This document shows, piece after piece, positions 10,185-19,820 of a stretch of DNA of 64,000 nucleotides. Source of the DNA: Crithidia fasciculata (lineage: Eukaryota > Euglenozoa > Kinetoplastea > Trypanosomatida > Trypanosomatidae); contig CM003430.1 in assembly GCA_000331325.2 (NCBI GenBank), positions 1,101,501 to 1,165,500 of the forward strand, read 5' to 3'. Every line of letters starts with the position of its first letter. Position 1 is the stretch's first letter. The translations under genes and the position numbers were made by a program. Below the pieces are notes generated by a model, which saw nothing but the letters and a program-made list of their open reading frames with translations, was not told where the DNA came from and searched no databases.

Positions 10185-11255
10185 TTACCAGGACACGTGC
10201 TTCGACACAAACGCGGTCACCCTGTCAGCGCTCGGGACTGCCTTGCAAAGTGCCGCCATTACCTCGTCTTTTGACAGCTGCTTGTTTTCGCGCAGGTACA
10301 CAAGGTCGAAAACACCTACGTCCGCTTCAGTGCCGGTGTAGCGGAGAAGCACTTCTATCAGCACCGCCGCGTCTCGACTGGAGAGTTCTGCGTGGTTCAG
10401 GTGCACACGTCGCAGCGTGGAAGCCTGAGTCTCCGCGAAGTGTCGCACAGCATTCACCCATGCGTCGAACTCCGAAGCAGCGCAGCCGCCGCCAACGGCA
10501 TTGTTGGTCAGTCCCAACACCTCCAGCGGCACCGCCTTCGCAGCAGAGGTGCCGGGAAGACTCAGCGCACGCAGAAGCGCAACGAAGCCGGCAGCAGTCA
10601 CGCCGGTGGAGGCGAGCAGCAGTCGCTGCAGCTGCGGGAGAAAGGGAAGGGCGTTGGCGCACAGCTGAGCAACTCCATCGTCCCGCAACGCGTTGCACTC
10701 TAAATCCAGCGTTGTGAGAGACGGGCACATAAGAGAGGCGGCAGCGGCGGCATTGGCTATTGTTCTGTTCCACAAGCGCAAAGACGACAGCAGCCACGGC
10801 GTCAAGCAAACCTCTCTTTCGTCTTCTGGTGCGCAGATGTGGCGCGCTTGAAGATTACCGTGGCGCACCTCGATCCCAGTGAGGGACGTCAGCGCTGAGG
10901 CGGTCAACGCAGATGACGAAGCACCGAGGCTGTCATTCTTCGCCCTCGCGCTGCTCTCTTCCCGCTCCACATCCGCGACTACCTGCACAAGAGCGCCGAG
11001 CAAAACGTGCGGCCAATCATCATCTCGGACCTCTGCCTCGGTGCTCACGGATGCGGACTCCCCGGCTGCCACGCTGCCGCTGTCTTCTCGTGAACGCTTT
11101 CGCAGTTTTGCCGCGGCTGCCGCCCTTAGCTGCGTGCCGTTCACCTTAAAAAGGAACCCTTGTGAAGGCCGGGACTGGCGCTCGGCTTGCTTGTGGTGCT
11201 GCAGCGCTTGCCTCCGCAAGGACTCAGCGAGTTGTCTTTCGACGCTCTCCTGCAT
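10185..11255 (-). CDS. Leucine-rich-repeat protein
   Basis: A 356-residue protein. The N-terminal third is charged and low in complexity (QESVERQLAESLRRQ, then KLRKRSRED). From about residue 180 to 330 there are at least four LRR units of the ribonuclease-inhibitor type: LTTLDLECNALRDDGV, LQRLLLASTGVTAAG, LEVLGLTNNAVGGG and LRRVHLNHAELSSRD. No enzyme domain or membrane segment is seen, so it is likely a protein-binding scaffold. The frame is open to 11555, but that extension reads a T-run (minus strand near 11401-11409) as MFFFKYKTKKKK. A likely acceptor CAG at 11300-11299 lies inside it, so I place the start at the ATG at 11255. A second ATG begins 10 bases upstream, out of frame. The function is not recognised. 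Confidence 0.85.
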   Translation of the reverse strand: MQESVERQLAESLRRQALQHHKQAERQSRPSQGFLFKVNGTQLRAAAAAKLRKRSREDSGSVAAGESASVSTEAEVRDDDWPHVLLGALVQVVADVEREESSARAKNDSLGASSSALTASALTSLTGIEVRHGNLQARHICAPEDEREVCLTPWLLSSLRLWNRTIANAAAAASLMCPSLTTLDLECNALRDDGVAQLCANALPFLPQLQRLLLASTGVTAAGFVALLRALSLPGTSAAKAVPLEVLGLTNNAVGGGCAASEFDAWVNAVRHFAETQASTLRRVHLNHAELSSRDAAVLIEVLLRYTGTEADVGVFDLVYLRENKQLSKDEVMAALCKAVPSADRVTAFVSKHVSW

Positions 11256-12147
11256 GGCAGTGCATAAAGGAAAAGATAAACGACGTGTAGAGTGCTGCCT
11301 GCGATGACGGCCGTAATGTGAAGAGAAAAGGATTTGGTACGCTGCTGCCCGTCGCGCCTCTCGTTCTTCCGTCCTCTTTTTTTTTTTAGTTTTATATTTA
11401 AAAAAAAACATTAAGAAGATTTTGTGACATGTGAGACGTAGAGACGGAACATGAAACGTTGGGAGGCGAGAAAAAAAAAGCCGTGCAACAACATCATCAA
11501 AGGACCAGCGAAGTGAAGCAAGTTGCGTCGATCCACGGCGCGTATTGTTCCGCAACGGCGCCTATTCGAACAGAAGCAATTTTACTCTCAAGTCGACTTT
11601 CCCGTGGCGCAATCGGCAAGAGTGAAGTGGAGCGAGGAGGAGGTCGCCAATCTCAACGCAGTAGCACCAGGTGGCGTGGCAAACAGAACCCAGGCTTTTT
11701 TAGCAAACTATTCCATTCTTTTTTCCTTGTATTCCATCTGTTACGTGATGAAGATTAGCAAAGCTCAACAGCGATATGAACGAGGGACTCAGACAGCTTC
11801 CTGCTCTCTATTTGCTTTTTTTTTCAAGAAAGGGGAGAAACATAAAATACAGACAACAACAACAACCACAACAACAACAACAACAACACCATTATGCAAG
11901 TCAACGAACAAATAAACCACAAAGACTGCGGCCCAGTTAAGTCAACGAGCGTCGATCTCCAAAAAGGGATCGCGGCAATCTAAATTGAGTTCACAGCAGT
12001 CTCCTCCATTAAAGGAGGTAATGCAGAGGAGCGACTACGCTAACACACCCACACCCCTCAAAAAAAAAAAATATAGTCACTTACTTTACAATAATAATAA
12101 TAAAAGCAAAGCCGCAGTACAACGCCACACCACCGAACTTCTTCTTG
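11256..12147. other. Spacer between MATE and LRR genes
   Basis: Contains the predicted LRR acceptor (AG at 11300-11299), a CAA-rich repeat (11853-11888), an (AAT)n stretch near 12089-12101, and A-runs near 11401 and 12061. No gene is seen on either strand. Confidence 0.65.
11853..11888. repeat. Imperfect (CAA)n trinucleotide repeat
   Basis: About twelve CAA/ACA units with one CCA interruption, in the 3' UTR side of the MATE gene. Confidence 0.85.
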
Positions 12148-14877
12148 TTACTCGTCCTCGTCGTGGTACTCCACCGTCGTCCGCGGGCGGCCACGGCGAC
12201 GCGGCGGCAGCAGCTTGCGGTAGTGCTTCGCGTTGCCCTCTGACGCCTCGCTGCTGCTGGCGATCGAGATGCCGGAGCGGCGCATCACCTCCTCCATGTA
12301 GCCCTCGTCGTACTCCTCGCTCTCCTCCGTCTCCTCCGACTCTTCCGTCTCCTCGTCCTCCTCGTCCTCGACGAACTTCTCGCACACCTCAACGTAGTTC
12401 ATCGTGGACGCGGCGTACACCATCGCCGGCGCCTCGATGCAGAGACCCACGGTGATGCCGACGCAGACGCCGAACATGCGGTAGCCGAGGTAGTGGCCGA
12501 GGATGAAGGAAAGGGGGATGCCGATGCCCCAGAGACTCGTCAGCAGAATCACAGCACCGAGGTGGTTCTTGCCCATCCCGCTGAAGATGCCCTGGAAGGT
12601 GAACTGCACCGAGTCGCTGATGTGGAAGATGGGCAGCATGAAGAGCACCTCTCGCGCCAACCCGAGCGTCTTGCCACGCGTGCCAAAGAGCGACATGAGG
12701 AAGTCGAAGAAGGCGACGAGGACGACGGAGTCGATGATGCCCAGCAGGAAGGAAAGGAAGATGGAGACGAGCACGAATCGTTTCGCACTGACGGGCTCGA
12801 AGGCGCCGATGCATCGGCCGATGTTTGCACACGCACTCGCGCTCAGCCCACCAGAGAAGGAGGCGAAGATGAAGAGGGAGTTCATGATGCCCGACCACGC
12901 CGCCCCGTCCACCTCGCCGAAGCGGGCACAGAGGAGCACCGTGACGTCGAAGGATGACGCCTCGGCGGCGACGAAGATGGCGCTCGGGATGGCGAGCTTC
13001 ATGTACTCCTTCACATCGGCCCAGTCGAGCGCCTCGGCGATGCGCCACTTCCCCAGCGTGATGCGCGTCTCGGGCTTGAAGATGGTGATGACGACCACCA
13101 CGACGAGCTGGAACCACGCCGTGATGGCCATGCCAAGCATCGTGTAGCGCACCCCCATCGGCGTCAGCTTCAGCTGCAGGAACGGCGTCAGGATGACACC
13201 GGCGGTGAGGGCGATCATCGGAATGTGCGGCTGCATCTGGTTGTTGAGGAACTTGTTGAAGGCAATGAAGAGCACCATCGGCACTAGGTAAAAAGGGGAG
13301 TAGGTGAGAAACTCCATGGCCTCCGTCGCGAGCACTTGGCCATAGATCGGCACGAGGATGTTGTCCAGAAAGTAGATGAGCACACACATGGGCAGCAGGA
13401 AGATCATGTTGATGAGCGCGCCGCGCTGCAGCACCAGACCCATCTCAGGGCTCAGTGGATCGCGGCCGTACTCGTGGGAGCACAGCGTGTCCAGTGCAAA
13501 GGTCAGGCCAATCATTGGGTAGGTGATGAGGATACTGATGAGAAAGTAGCCAACAGAGGCGCCGGTCAGCTCCCGTGGGCCGAGGTAGCTGCCCACGAAG
13601 GCCAGAGGAACCACCGACATGGAGAAGGTGAAGCAGATGGACACGGCGGCAGGGGCGGCCAGGTATAGCAGATCCATCGTCGCCTCGCACCAGGAAAGGT
13701 TGTCCTGCGACTCGTAGCTGCCGCGGTCTGTTTCCTCGAAGTCCGTCGCCTCCTCCTCCACAACGTTCTCCTCGGCGTCGGAGTTGATGTGCACCCGCCG
13801 CAGCGGCGACGCGGCTGTTGGCACGTCCACCGACGCCTCCTGCGGCTTCGGCGTCGCCAGCACCAGCGGCGTGTGCTCGGGGACAGCCATCGTGCCGCCA
13901 GCGTAGCCGACCTCCTTTGCATTCGAGAAGGAGTTGCTGGGCATGCGCACCTTGCGCTCCTCAAAGGCACGCAGCGCTCGCGAGGCTCGTGCGAGCGTCG
14001 TCGGCGAGAGCGGCTGCCGCTCCTGCCCCGTCGCGCTGTGGTCGCGCATGAGCTGCACCGCCAGCAGGTCCGGCGAGGAGTCGCGGAACTGCATCTTGGC
14101 CAGCTGCGGGGCCGCCGCATCGCCCATCGGCGTCGACTTGGTCTTCTGGAACGAGTTCTGCAGCTCGTGGAGGTGGGGGGCGTCGCCGAGGCGGGCATCA
14201 GCGCTCCAGGCCCGGCGCGGCAGCACGATGGGCTCCTCGGGGAAGCGGCCGGGGCCGGCCTTGGGCGACACAGCGAAGCTGCCTTCCCGCGAGCTCGCCG
14301 CCTTCTTCATTGCCGAGGCGGTGGGGGTGACGTCAAGGGCGATGGGCTGCGGCCGCCGCGACACCATCGATGCGTTGCGCGAGGTGGCCGCGCGTGGTGC
14401 CATGGACGGCGCGCGGGACGGGCGATTCGTCGCCATCAGCTGGGCTCGGTTCGGCACGGTGAAGACGGCGCCGTGCGCTGAGGTGAAGCTGCCGTGGAAG
14501 TAGTTCTTCTTCGCCTTCTCGGCCAGGCGGGCGGACTGCTGCCCCACCGTGAGCTGCCGCGGGAGACGGCGGACGTACACCATGCGGGAAAAGTGCACCG
14601 GCATCGAGGAGGAGCGGAACATGGCGTTGCTGGCCTCCGACTGCATCGTGCCGTAGGAGCGATTTTTGTGGTGCGCCGCAGCAGCGTTCGCGGCGGCAGC
14701 TGCGGCCTGCTTGCGCCGCACGGAGCCCTCGCGAACCGGCGGGACAGCTGGGATGAAGACGGGAGCGCCACCGACGCGGCCGATGGAGGAGGTGCGGAGG
14801 GCGGCATCGGCACGCTCGCGCGCGTTGCGGCGTGTGTTGGGCGATGCCTGCCCCGAGGCGCTGGAGTTGGAACTCAT
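12148..14877 (-). CDS. MATE-family multidrug/solute efflux transporter
   Basis: A 909-residue membrane protein. About residues 395-830 form the MATE core of roughly 12 hydrophobic helices, starting at LLYLAAPAAVSICFTFSM and including YPMIGLTFALDTLCSHEYG, the typical MATE second-helix region, and SDSVQFTFQGIFSGMGKN in the C-lobe. MATE proteins usually export organic cations or drugs in exchange for Na+ or H+; the substrate here is unknown. Unusual parts are a cytosolic N-terminal extension of about 390 residues, rich in Ser/Ala/Arg with many potential phosphosites, and a C-terminal tail with an acidic EE/ES block followed by a basic RRRGRPR patch. The usual eukaryotic MATE is about 500-600 residues. 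The start is the first in-frame ATG; a good acceptor (GTTTTAG, AG at 14969-14968) leaves a 90-base leader. Confidence 0.93.
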   Translation of the reverse strand: MSSNSSASGQASPNTRRNARERADAALRTSSIGRVGGAPVFIPAVPPVREGSVRRKQAAAAAANAAAAHHKNRSYGTMQSEASNAMFRSSSMPVHFSRMVYVRRLPRQLTVGQQSARLAEKAKKNYFHGSFTSAHGAVFTVPNRAQLMATNRPSRAPSMAPRAATSRNASMVSRRPQPIALDVTPTASAMKKAASSREGSFAVSPKAGPGRFPEEPIVLPRRAWSADARLGDAPHLHELQNSFQKTKSTPMGDAAAPQLAKMQFRDSSPDLLAVQLMRDHSATGQERQPLSPTTLARASRALRAFEERKVRMPSNSFSNAKEVGYAGGTMAVPEHTPLVLATPKPQEASVDVPTAASPLRRVHINSDAEENVVEEEATDFEETDRGSYESQDNLSWCEATMDLLYLAAPAAVSICFTFSMSVVPLAFVGSYLGPRELTGASVGYFLISILITYPMIGLTFALDTLCSHEYGRDPLSPEMGLVLQRGALINMIFLLPMCVLIYFLDNILVPIYGQVLATEAMEFLTYSPFYLVPMVLFIAFNKFLNNQMQPHIPMIALTAGVILTPFLQLKLTPMGVRYTMLGMAITAWFQLVVVVVITIFKPETRITLGKWRIAEALDWADVKEYMKLAIPSAIFVAAEASSFDVTVLLCARFGEVDGAAWSGIMNSLFIFASFSGGLSASACANIGRCIGAFEPVSAKRFVLVSIFLSFLLGIIDSVVLVAFFDFLMSLFGTRGKTLGLAREVLFMLPIFHISDSVQFTFQGIFSGMGKNHLGAVILLTSLWGIGIPLSFILGHYLGYRMFGVCVGITVGLCIEAPAMVYAASTMNYVEVCEKFVEDEEDEETEESEETEESEEYDEGYMEEVMRRSGISIASSSEASEGNAKHYRKLLPPRRRGRPRTTVEYHDEDE

Positions 14878-14967
14878 CGACGGGGATGTGTGTATGTGTG
14901 CGTGCGTGTGTACGTCTCAGTGCCCTCAGTGGTGTGCTTCGCGGACGTTCCGATTGCGAAACGGGGA

Positions 14968-15010
14968 GCTAAAACAGACAAAAAAAGTAACGGGAAAAGA
15001 GAAGCGAAAA
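14968..15010 (-). promoter_or_regulatory. Predicted spliced-leader acceptor of the MATE gene
   Basis: Minus-strand pyrimidine tract (TTCTCTTTTCCC then T7) followed by GTCTGTTTTAG. It supports the 14877 start. Confidence 0.6.
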
Positions 15011-16416
15011 CAGCGTCAGGTACCGCTATCAGCTCGGGCAATGCCAAATCACAGCCACTTTGAAGCTCAGCTTACGCGTGTGTTTTGGGTGGTATGTGTT
15101 GGTACGTTGGTATAGATGTATTGCGTCGTTGACAAACCCAATTTGATAAGAGCAACAAGTGCCTGATAAAAGACACACAAACAACAAAGAGAACCTAAAA
15201 AGCGAACGCGAAACGTTGAAAGGAAAGATGTGCGTTGGCCGAAAACCAGAACCGGGCGTACTAACGAGTGACAGGGAAGTCGAAGTCCATTCACAGTTTC
15301 CTGTTGTCGATCTTAATTTTTCCTTTTTGCACTTGAAGGGCAAGAGAGGGGAAGAGAAAGACACTAGAAAATTTCAAATGTGTGCGAGAGTGCGTATTGT
15401 TGGGTATAAGTCAGCGTAGCAGAAGGATTGGTACCACTAAAGCTGCGAGGGACGCAAGAGCTGCAAAAAAGGGAGCTGGAAAAAAGAATTGAAGGCGACT
15501 GAGGTGAAGACGTCTAGCTCTTCGACGTGCGAGGCGAATTTAAACAGGAAGGGGCGGGCGGCAACACAAAACACACAAACCGAAAAAAAAAAAATAGCTA
15601 TGATAGGCTTCGCTACGGGAAATGCGAAAGGAAGAAGGGAGAAAAAAAGTAGATTGGTCAGCGGGCCTCGTCGTGCCTCACAGGATAAAAGGCTGCTCTA
15701 CGTCACGCCTCAACCACTAACAAGAAATAGTTCGTAAAGGCACTGGGAAGAGAGAACGAGATAATGCGGAACAGACGAGAACCACCGCGAGATTTGATCA
15801 AAGAAGGAACGCAAAAACAGTGAGAGAATGACTTTAGCGGTCGTTTGAACCTCAAGAACCAATAAAAAGGCTTCGTGAAAAAAAGACTGAGTAGCACAGC
15901 GGAGGGTGCTGAAACACATGCACGTGAGTGCAAGCACAAGTTGTGTGGAAAGGGAAAAAGAGCGGAAGGCGAAGAAGGGCGGAGAGAGAATGTCAAGTTG
16001 AAAGCCGTCAGGAAGTACTGCCATCATTGCATAAACAGACGAAGCAAGTCCAGCAGCGCAGTGGAGGTTGTCGGACGGCGGCGTCTACGAGAGTGCAAAA
16101 GCTACTGTTGTCGTACACCTCGTCAAATAAAAAAAACAAAAACATTTTTTTTTTTGCAACAGCGGATTGCACCACACGAGTTTGAGCACCGCAATGCCCA
16201 GCTGCGGCGCGTCCTCTGCTACATAGTTTTTTTTTTTTTTCACAAGAGCGATTCTATTGCGCCGTACCAAGACAATCATGGAATTGGGCATGTACATCTC
16301 TTCGATACCGCATCAGATACCCCGCACGTGAAGGCGTGTCCTTTGGCAAAGGAGGACGGCGCAGTCGTCCCCCGCGCTGACAACAACACTTGACAGCCGC
16401 CTATCCGCTTCTTCTT
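15011..16416. other. Spacer between MCU-family and MATE genes
   Basis: Low-complexity spacer. Two T-runs on the plus strand (16146-16155 and about 16228-16241) put oligo(A) in the 3' UTR of the MCU-family gene. No supported gene. Confidence 0.6.
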
Positions 16417-17445
16417 TCAGTGTCGCTCAGCCCACCTGCGGATGCGCTCTCGCATCGCCTCCTCCTCCACCAGCTGCTTGCAGACCCGCTCATACGCGGT
16501 CCAGTCAAAGTCCTTCGGCGCGTACTGCCGCACCTTCTTGGGAAGAAAGCGCTGGTCAAACGCCGGGTAGGTGTGCTCCTCGTTGTACACGAGGTAGTAG
16601 ACGTAGAAGGCAAGAGCAGTGCCAATCGTTACGCAGTACGACACCGGCTCCATGATATCCCAATCTAAATCAAAGTACGTGAGGCGCGAGATGACGGCGA
16701 GTTGCGTGCCGGCGAAAAGAAGAGCGCCGCCCCAGATACTGCGTCGCCACTTTGCGGCTCGTGCAATGGCCGGTCGCAGTCGTTCTGACATGGCCTGCTC
16801 CTGCGCTGCGAGGTCAGCGATGCGACGGTCCGCTTCCTCCAACATAAATGCACCAACAGGCACCGACGCGCTCGCCTCGTTACCGCTGCCGCCGTTCTTT
16901 TCATTTTCTTCGCTTGGTGAAGCAGAAAGCAGCTCCAGCGTCTCGAGGTACAGCACCGGCCGCAGGTGCACGAGACGGCCACCATCAAGCGACACCACCA
17001 CGCCCGCGGCATCGAGTTCTGCCAAGGCAGCATCGGGGTCGTCGACGTGCGCTTGTGCGCAGAAGCGACGGAAGGTGTCGCGTGTAATGAGGACATGGTT
17101 CTGACCGGGGTGGAGGTCAGCGCCGAGGTGCGTGCCGTCCAGCTCCGTGTACTGCTGCAGTGCTTGACGGAGCAGCAGACGAGGGGTGATGGCGGCAAAG
17201 TCCGTGGCGGAGAGGGCGGGCGATGTCGAAGGTGTCGCTGCTGCTGCTGTGGAGCTGGTCCGTGGTTTAGTACCCGCAAAGCGCATCGCTGAGCGCAGTG
17301 TGGGGAGCAGGGTTGTGCTGCTGCTGCTGCTGTTGTTGGGAAAGCCACCAACAGAAGCGCTACGGAAGAGATCTCTGCGGAGTGAATTGTGTGCACATCC
17401 GGGGCGAAGTAGTGGCATTGCTGCCCAGCGCTGAGAAGACCGCAT
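16417..17445 (-). CDS. Mitochondrial calcium uniporter family subunit
   Basis: A 342-residue subunit of the mitochondrial inner-membrane Ca2+ channel. Near the C-terminus are two membrane helices (about 236-254, SIWGGALLFAGTQLAVISR, and 268-288, YCVTIGTALAFYVYYLVY) joined by WDIMEPVSY. This is the MCU selectivity-filter motif WDxxEP, with the Asp and Glu that coordinate Ca2+. Before them lie a matrix domain and a coiled-coil-like AEE/DRR/LAAQEQAMSERLR segment; the N-terminus is Ser/Ala/Arg-rich like a mitochondrial presequence. The start at 17445 is chosen because an acceptor (TTTTTTCCAG) sits at 17468-17467, downstream of the earlier in-frame ATG at 17493; an ATG at 17418 is also possible. 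Trypanosomes have several paralogous pore subunits, and I cannot tell which one this is. Confidence 0.93.
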   Translation of the reverse strand: MRSSQRWAAMPLLRPGCAHNSLRRDLFRSASVGGFPNNSSSSSTTLLPTLRSAMRFAGTKPRTSSTAAAATPSTSPALSATDFAAITPRLLLRQALQQYTELDGTHLGADLHPGQNHVLITRDTFRRFCAQAHVDDPDAALAELDAAGVVVSLDGGRLVHLRPVLYLETLELLSASPSEENEKNGGSGNEASASVPVGAFMLEEADRRIADLAAQEQAMSERLRPAIARAAKWRRSIWGGALLFAGTQLAVISRLTYFDLDWDIMEPVSYCVTIGTALAFYVYYLVYNEEHTYPAFDQRFLPKKVRQYAPKDFDWTAYERVCKQLVEEEAMRERIRRWAERH

Positions 17446-17466
17446 TTCTTTTTTTGTGTGCCGCAG

Positions 17467-17475
17467 CTGGAAAAA
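17467..17475 (-). promoter_or_regulatory. Predicted spliced-leader acceptor of the MCU-family gene
   Basis: Minus strand reads ACTTTTTTCCAG then CTGCGG, and the ATG at 17445 follows after 21 bases. It rules out the longer start at 17493. Confidence 0.7.
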
Positions 17476-18254
17476 AGTACGCCCGCGAGACACAGCAAAG
17501 GGGGCAGGAGAAGATGGATATCTGCAACACAGGAATCACAGGTGCAGTGCGGTGATGCGAGGGCAGAAGAAAGAAAGAGCAACAAAGTGCCACAAGGTGT
17601 AGCTTGAGATAAAAGGAACGAACAGAGAGAGAGAGAGGGAGAGAGAGCTTGTGAGAGTGAGCACGCAGCAAGGAAGAACAAATAGTAAGAAGCGCTTGCA
17701 AGAAAGAGATAAAGAGATGACAACAAGAGAAATTTCAACAACAAAGCACGGCCTTCGAGATAGACAATTCCCTTTAACTCTCACGTCGCTGGTAGTAAGA
17801 TGCAGCCAGGAACGTCGACGAACAACGCCGCGCAGATCAACGAGAGAGAAGGGTGCAGCATACGGATGCCTCTTTTTTTTTTTTTCATTCGCCAAAATTA
17901 AGAGAGTTTTCGTTGTATTATTCATTTGCAGCACGTTGTCTGCATTGCTCCGGTTCTTTCGTGCTATAGAAGCTTCAAAAATTAAGCGACATCGCGGAGT
18001 AGACCATTCGTGCCTACTCTCACATCGAGCAGCATTAGCGGGGAAAAATTGTTCTAGTGGGAGGAAAGGAAAAAAAAACGTGTTGCGAAGGGGCAACTAA
18101 AAAGGTGGAAGCGCAAACTGCTGCTTGAGCGACGGGTGCATTGTCACCATCACCTCTCGCAGCTACCATCCCCATCTTAAAGTGCGAAAAGAGCGTCTGC
18201 GCTGTGGTCGCAGACAGCAGCGCGTGACAACAGGACCACGCTTCAACAAAATGC
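17476..18254. other. Spacer between the kinase-like and MCU-family genes
   Basis: Contains a GA-rich block near 17622-17648 and a T-run near 17873-17885 on the plus strand. No gene seen. Confidence 0.6.
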
Positions 18255-19820
18255 TCAGCCGCCGATGCCGTACGGCACCCACACCGACTGCGCCACGTCG
18301 GCAAAGAGCAGCAAGCCTGACGCACCATCAAACCCCATCCAACACGCCGGCAGCACGTTCGACGCCGCCGCGTTGGTGTCGAGCTCGTCGTTCTCGTGCT
18401 CGTGCGGCGTGAACTCGCCAACAAGACGGCGCGCACTCGTGAAGGTGAGCGTCTGCGCCTCGGACGGCGAGTTCCACAGGTTGCGGCTGTCCATCCCTGC
18501 CTGCGTGCACGACGGCGTGTGGCGCAGCTGAGCGGCCTGGCCGACGTCGCTGCTGGCACGCGCACGCAGCAGCATCGCCGCTTCGTCCCCGACGCTGTTG
18601 CTGAGATACGACGCGTAAATGCCGCGAGCCGACACCTGCGTCCCGTGACACGCATCGCGTACATGGGTGTCGATCCGGAACTCTCCATGGGCGGCAGCCG
18701 CATCGCTCACGGTGCTGCAGCGCAGAGACAAGACACCGAGGAGTTGGCCATCTGCAGCGTAGCACGCAAAGCCGTGGTGCGGCAGTGACTGGGAAAACAC
18801 CGCCACGTCCATGCGGGGGTGGTTGCGGCGGAAGAGCGGCACCTGATTCGACAAGAAGGCGACGAAGGCAGAGGCGGGTGGAGTGCGCAGTGCGTAGCTC
18901 ATGTGTGGCGAAAGGCGTACCGGCGGGTGCATGTCGCCGTGCTCGCCCGTGGCGAAGACCCAAAAGGTGAGGCCTTTGAATGCGGCATCAACCGAGTCAG
19001 CCGGCAGCCACCGCCCTATGAGCTGCAGCGAGGCGAGGGCAGCCACGTTGCTACTGCCGTTGAAAGAAAGCGGCGCGAGTTTCGGCGTGGCGTAGGTCGG
19101 GGTGGCGAGCTCGCCGTAGGGCTGTCGACCAGAGTGAAGCCCCGATCCCTGCGAGGAGGTGGGGCGGTGGGCGTTGTGAGAAGAGAGCGCCTGCGTGGCA
19201 ACACCAGCGGCCGCACTGCTCTTCAAGGGTAAGCGGCATGCATCCACCTCTTGCGGCAGCGGTGTTGGGGTGTGCTTGGGTTGCTCCGTTGCCGCTGCTG
19301 CCATCCGTGGTGCCTCGGCCGCCATCATGACGCGAGACCTCCGCGTTTTCTTCCCCTCCTTCGCCGTGTACTCTCTTGGAGAGCGGAGGCCCTCAGCGTT
19401 GATGGCGAGGGGGGCCAGCGCGCGTACGTTTCTCGCGCTCGTGTCACGGTGCGAGGGCGGCTGCGTTCCGTCACGAGGCGCGTTGGGGCCGCACGACGTT
19501 GGCGTGGGACACGTGGGCGGTGGGCTCGCAGAGAAGAGCGGTTGTGGTGTTTGCTGCAGCTGCTGCGGAGAGCGGCTATCATGGTGGGTAGGCGGCGCTG
19601 CCGGGGCCGCTGTCTTTTCTTCGGAGCCTCCGCGACTGCCCGCGTCCGCCTCCTTCACTCTCTCCCTCACCGCCGCAGCTGCCGTAGACGCACCGGCAGC
19701 GGCAACAACGGCGACGTGACACGACAGCGACCGGCGTGGACGCGTGGCGCTGCTGCGACGCCGCCGTCCACTCCGCGGCGATGCAGCGGGCGACTCCTCC
19801 TCCGCCGCCGCCCCCGTCAC
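18255..19820 (-). CDS. Kinase-like protein gene, 3' part in a second reading frame
   Basis: This frame is open from just after a TGA near 19833 down to 18255 (about 520 codons). Its first in-frame ATG is only at 19328; from there it would encode 357 residues. The beginning is low-complexity Ala/Pro/Ser/Arg. The last 260 or so residues look folded, with segments such as FWVFATGEHGDMHPP, MDVAVFSQSLPHHGF and VPYGIGG at the end. It overlaps the upstream frame by about 240 bases, leaving no room for polyadenylation and trans-splicing between two genes. I infer that it is the C-terminal half of the upstream protein, reached by a +1 shift between 19579 and about 19830, perhaps at the G5 run near 19811-19815. 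I recognise no family for the C-terminal domain. Confidence 0.6.
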   Translation of the reverse strand: MTGAAAEEESPAASPRSGRRRRSSATRPRRSLSCHVAVVAAAGASTAAAAVRERVKEADAGSRGGSEEKTAAPAAPPTHHDSRSPQQLQQTPQPLFSASPPPTCPTPTSCGPNAPRDGTQPPSHRDTSARNVRALAPLAINAEGLRSPREYTAKEGKKTRRSRVMMAAEAPRMAAAATEQPKHTPTPLPQEVDACRLPLKSSAAAGVATQALSSHNAHRPTSSQGSGLHSGRQPYGELATPTYATPKLAPLSFNGSSNVAALASLQLIGRWLPADSVDAAFKGLTFWVFATGEHGDMHPPVRLSPHMSYALRTPPASAFVAFLSNQVPLFRRNHPRMDVAVFSQSLPHHGFACYAADGQLLGVLSLRCSTVSDAAAAHGEFRIDTHVRDACHGTQVSARGIYASYLSNSVGDEAAMLLRARASSDVGQAAQLRHTPSCTQAGMDSRNLWNSPSEAQTLTFTSARRLVGEFTPHEHENDELDTNAAASNVLPACWMGFDGASGLLLFADVAQSVWVPYGIGG

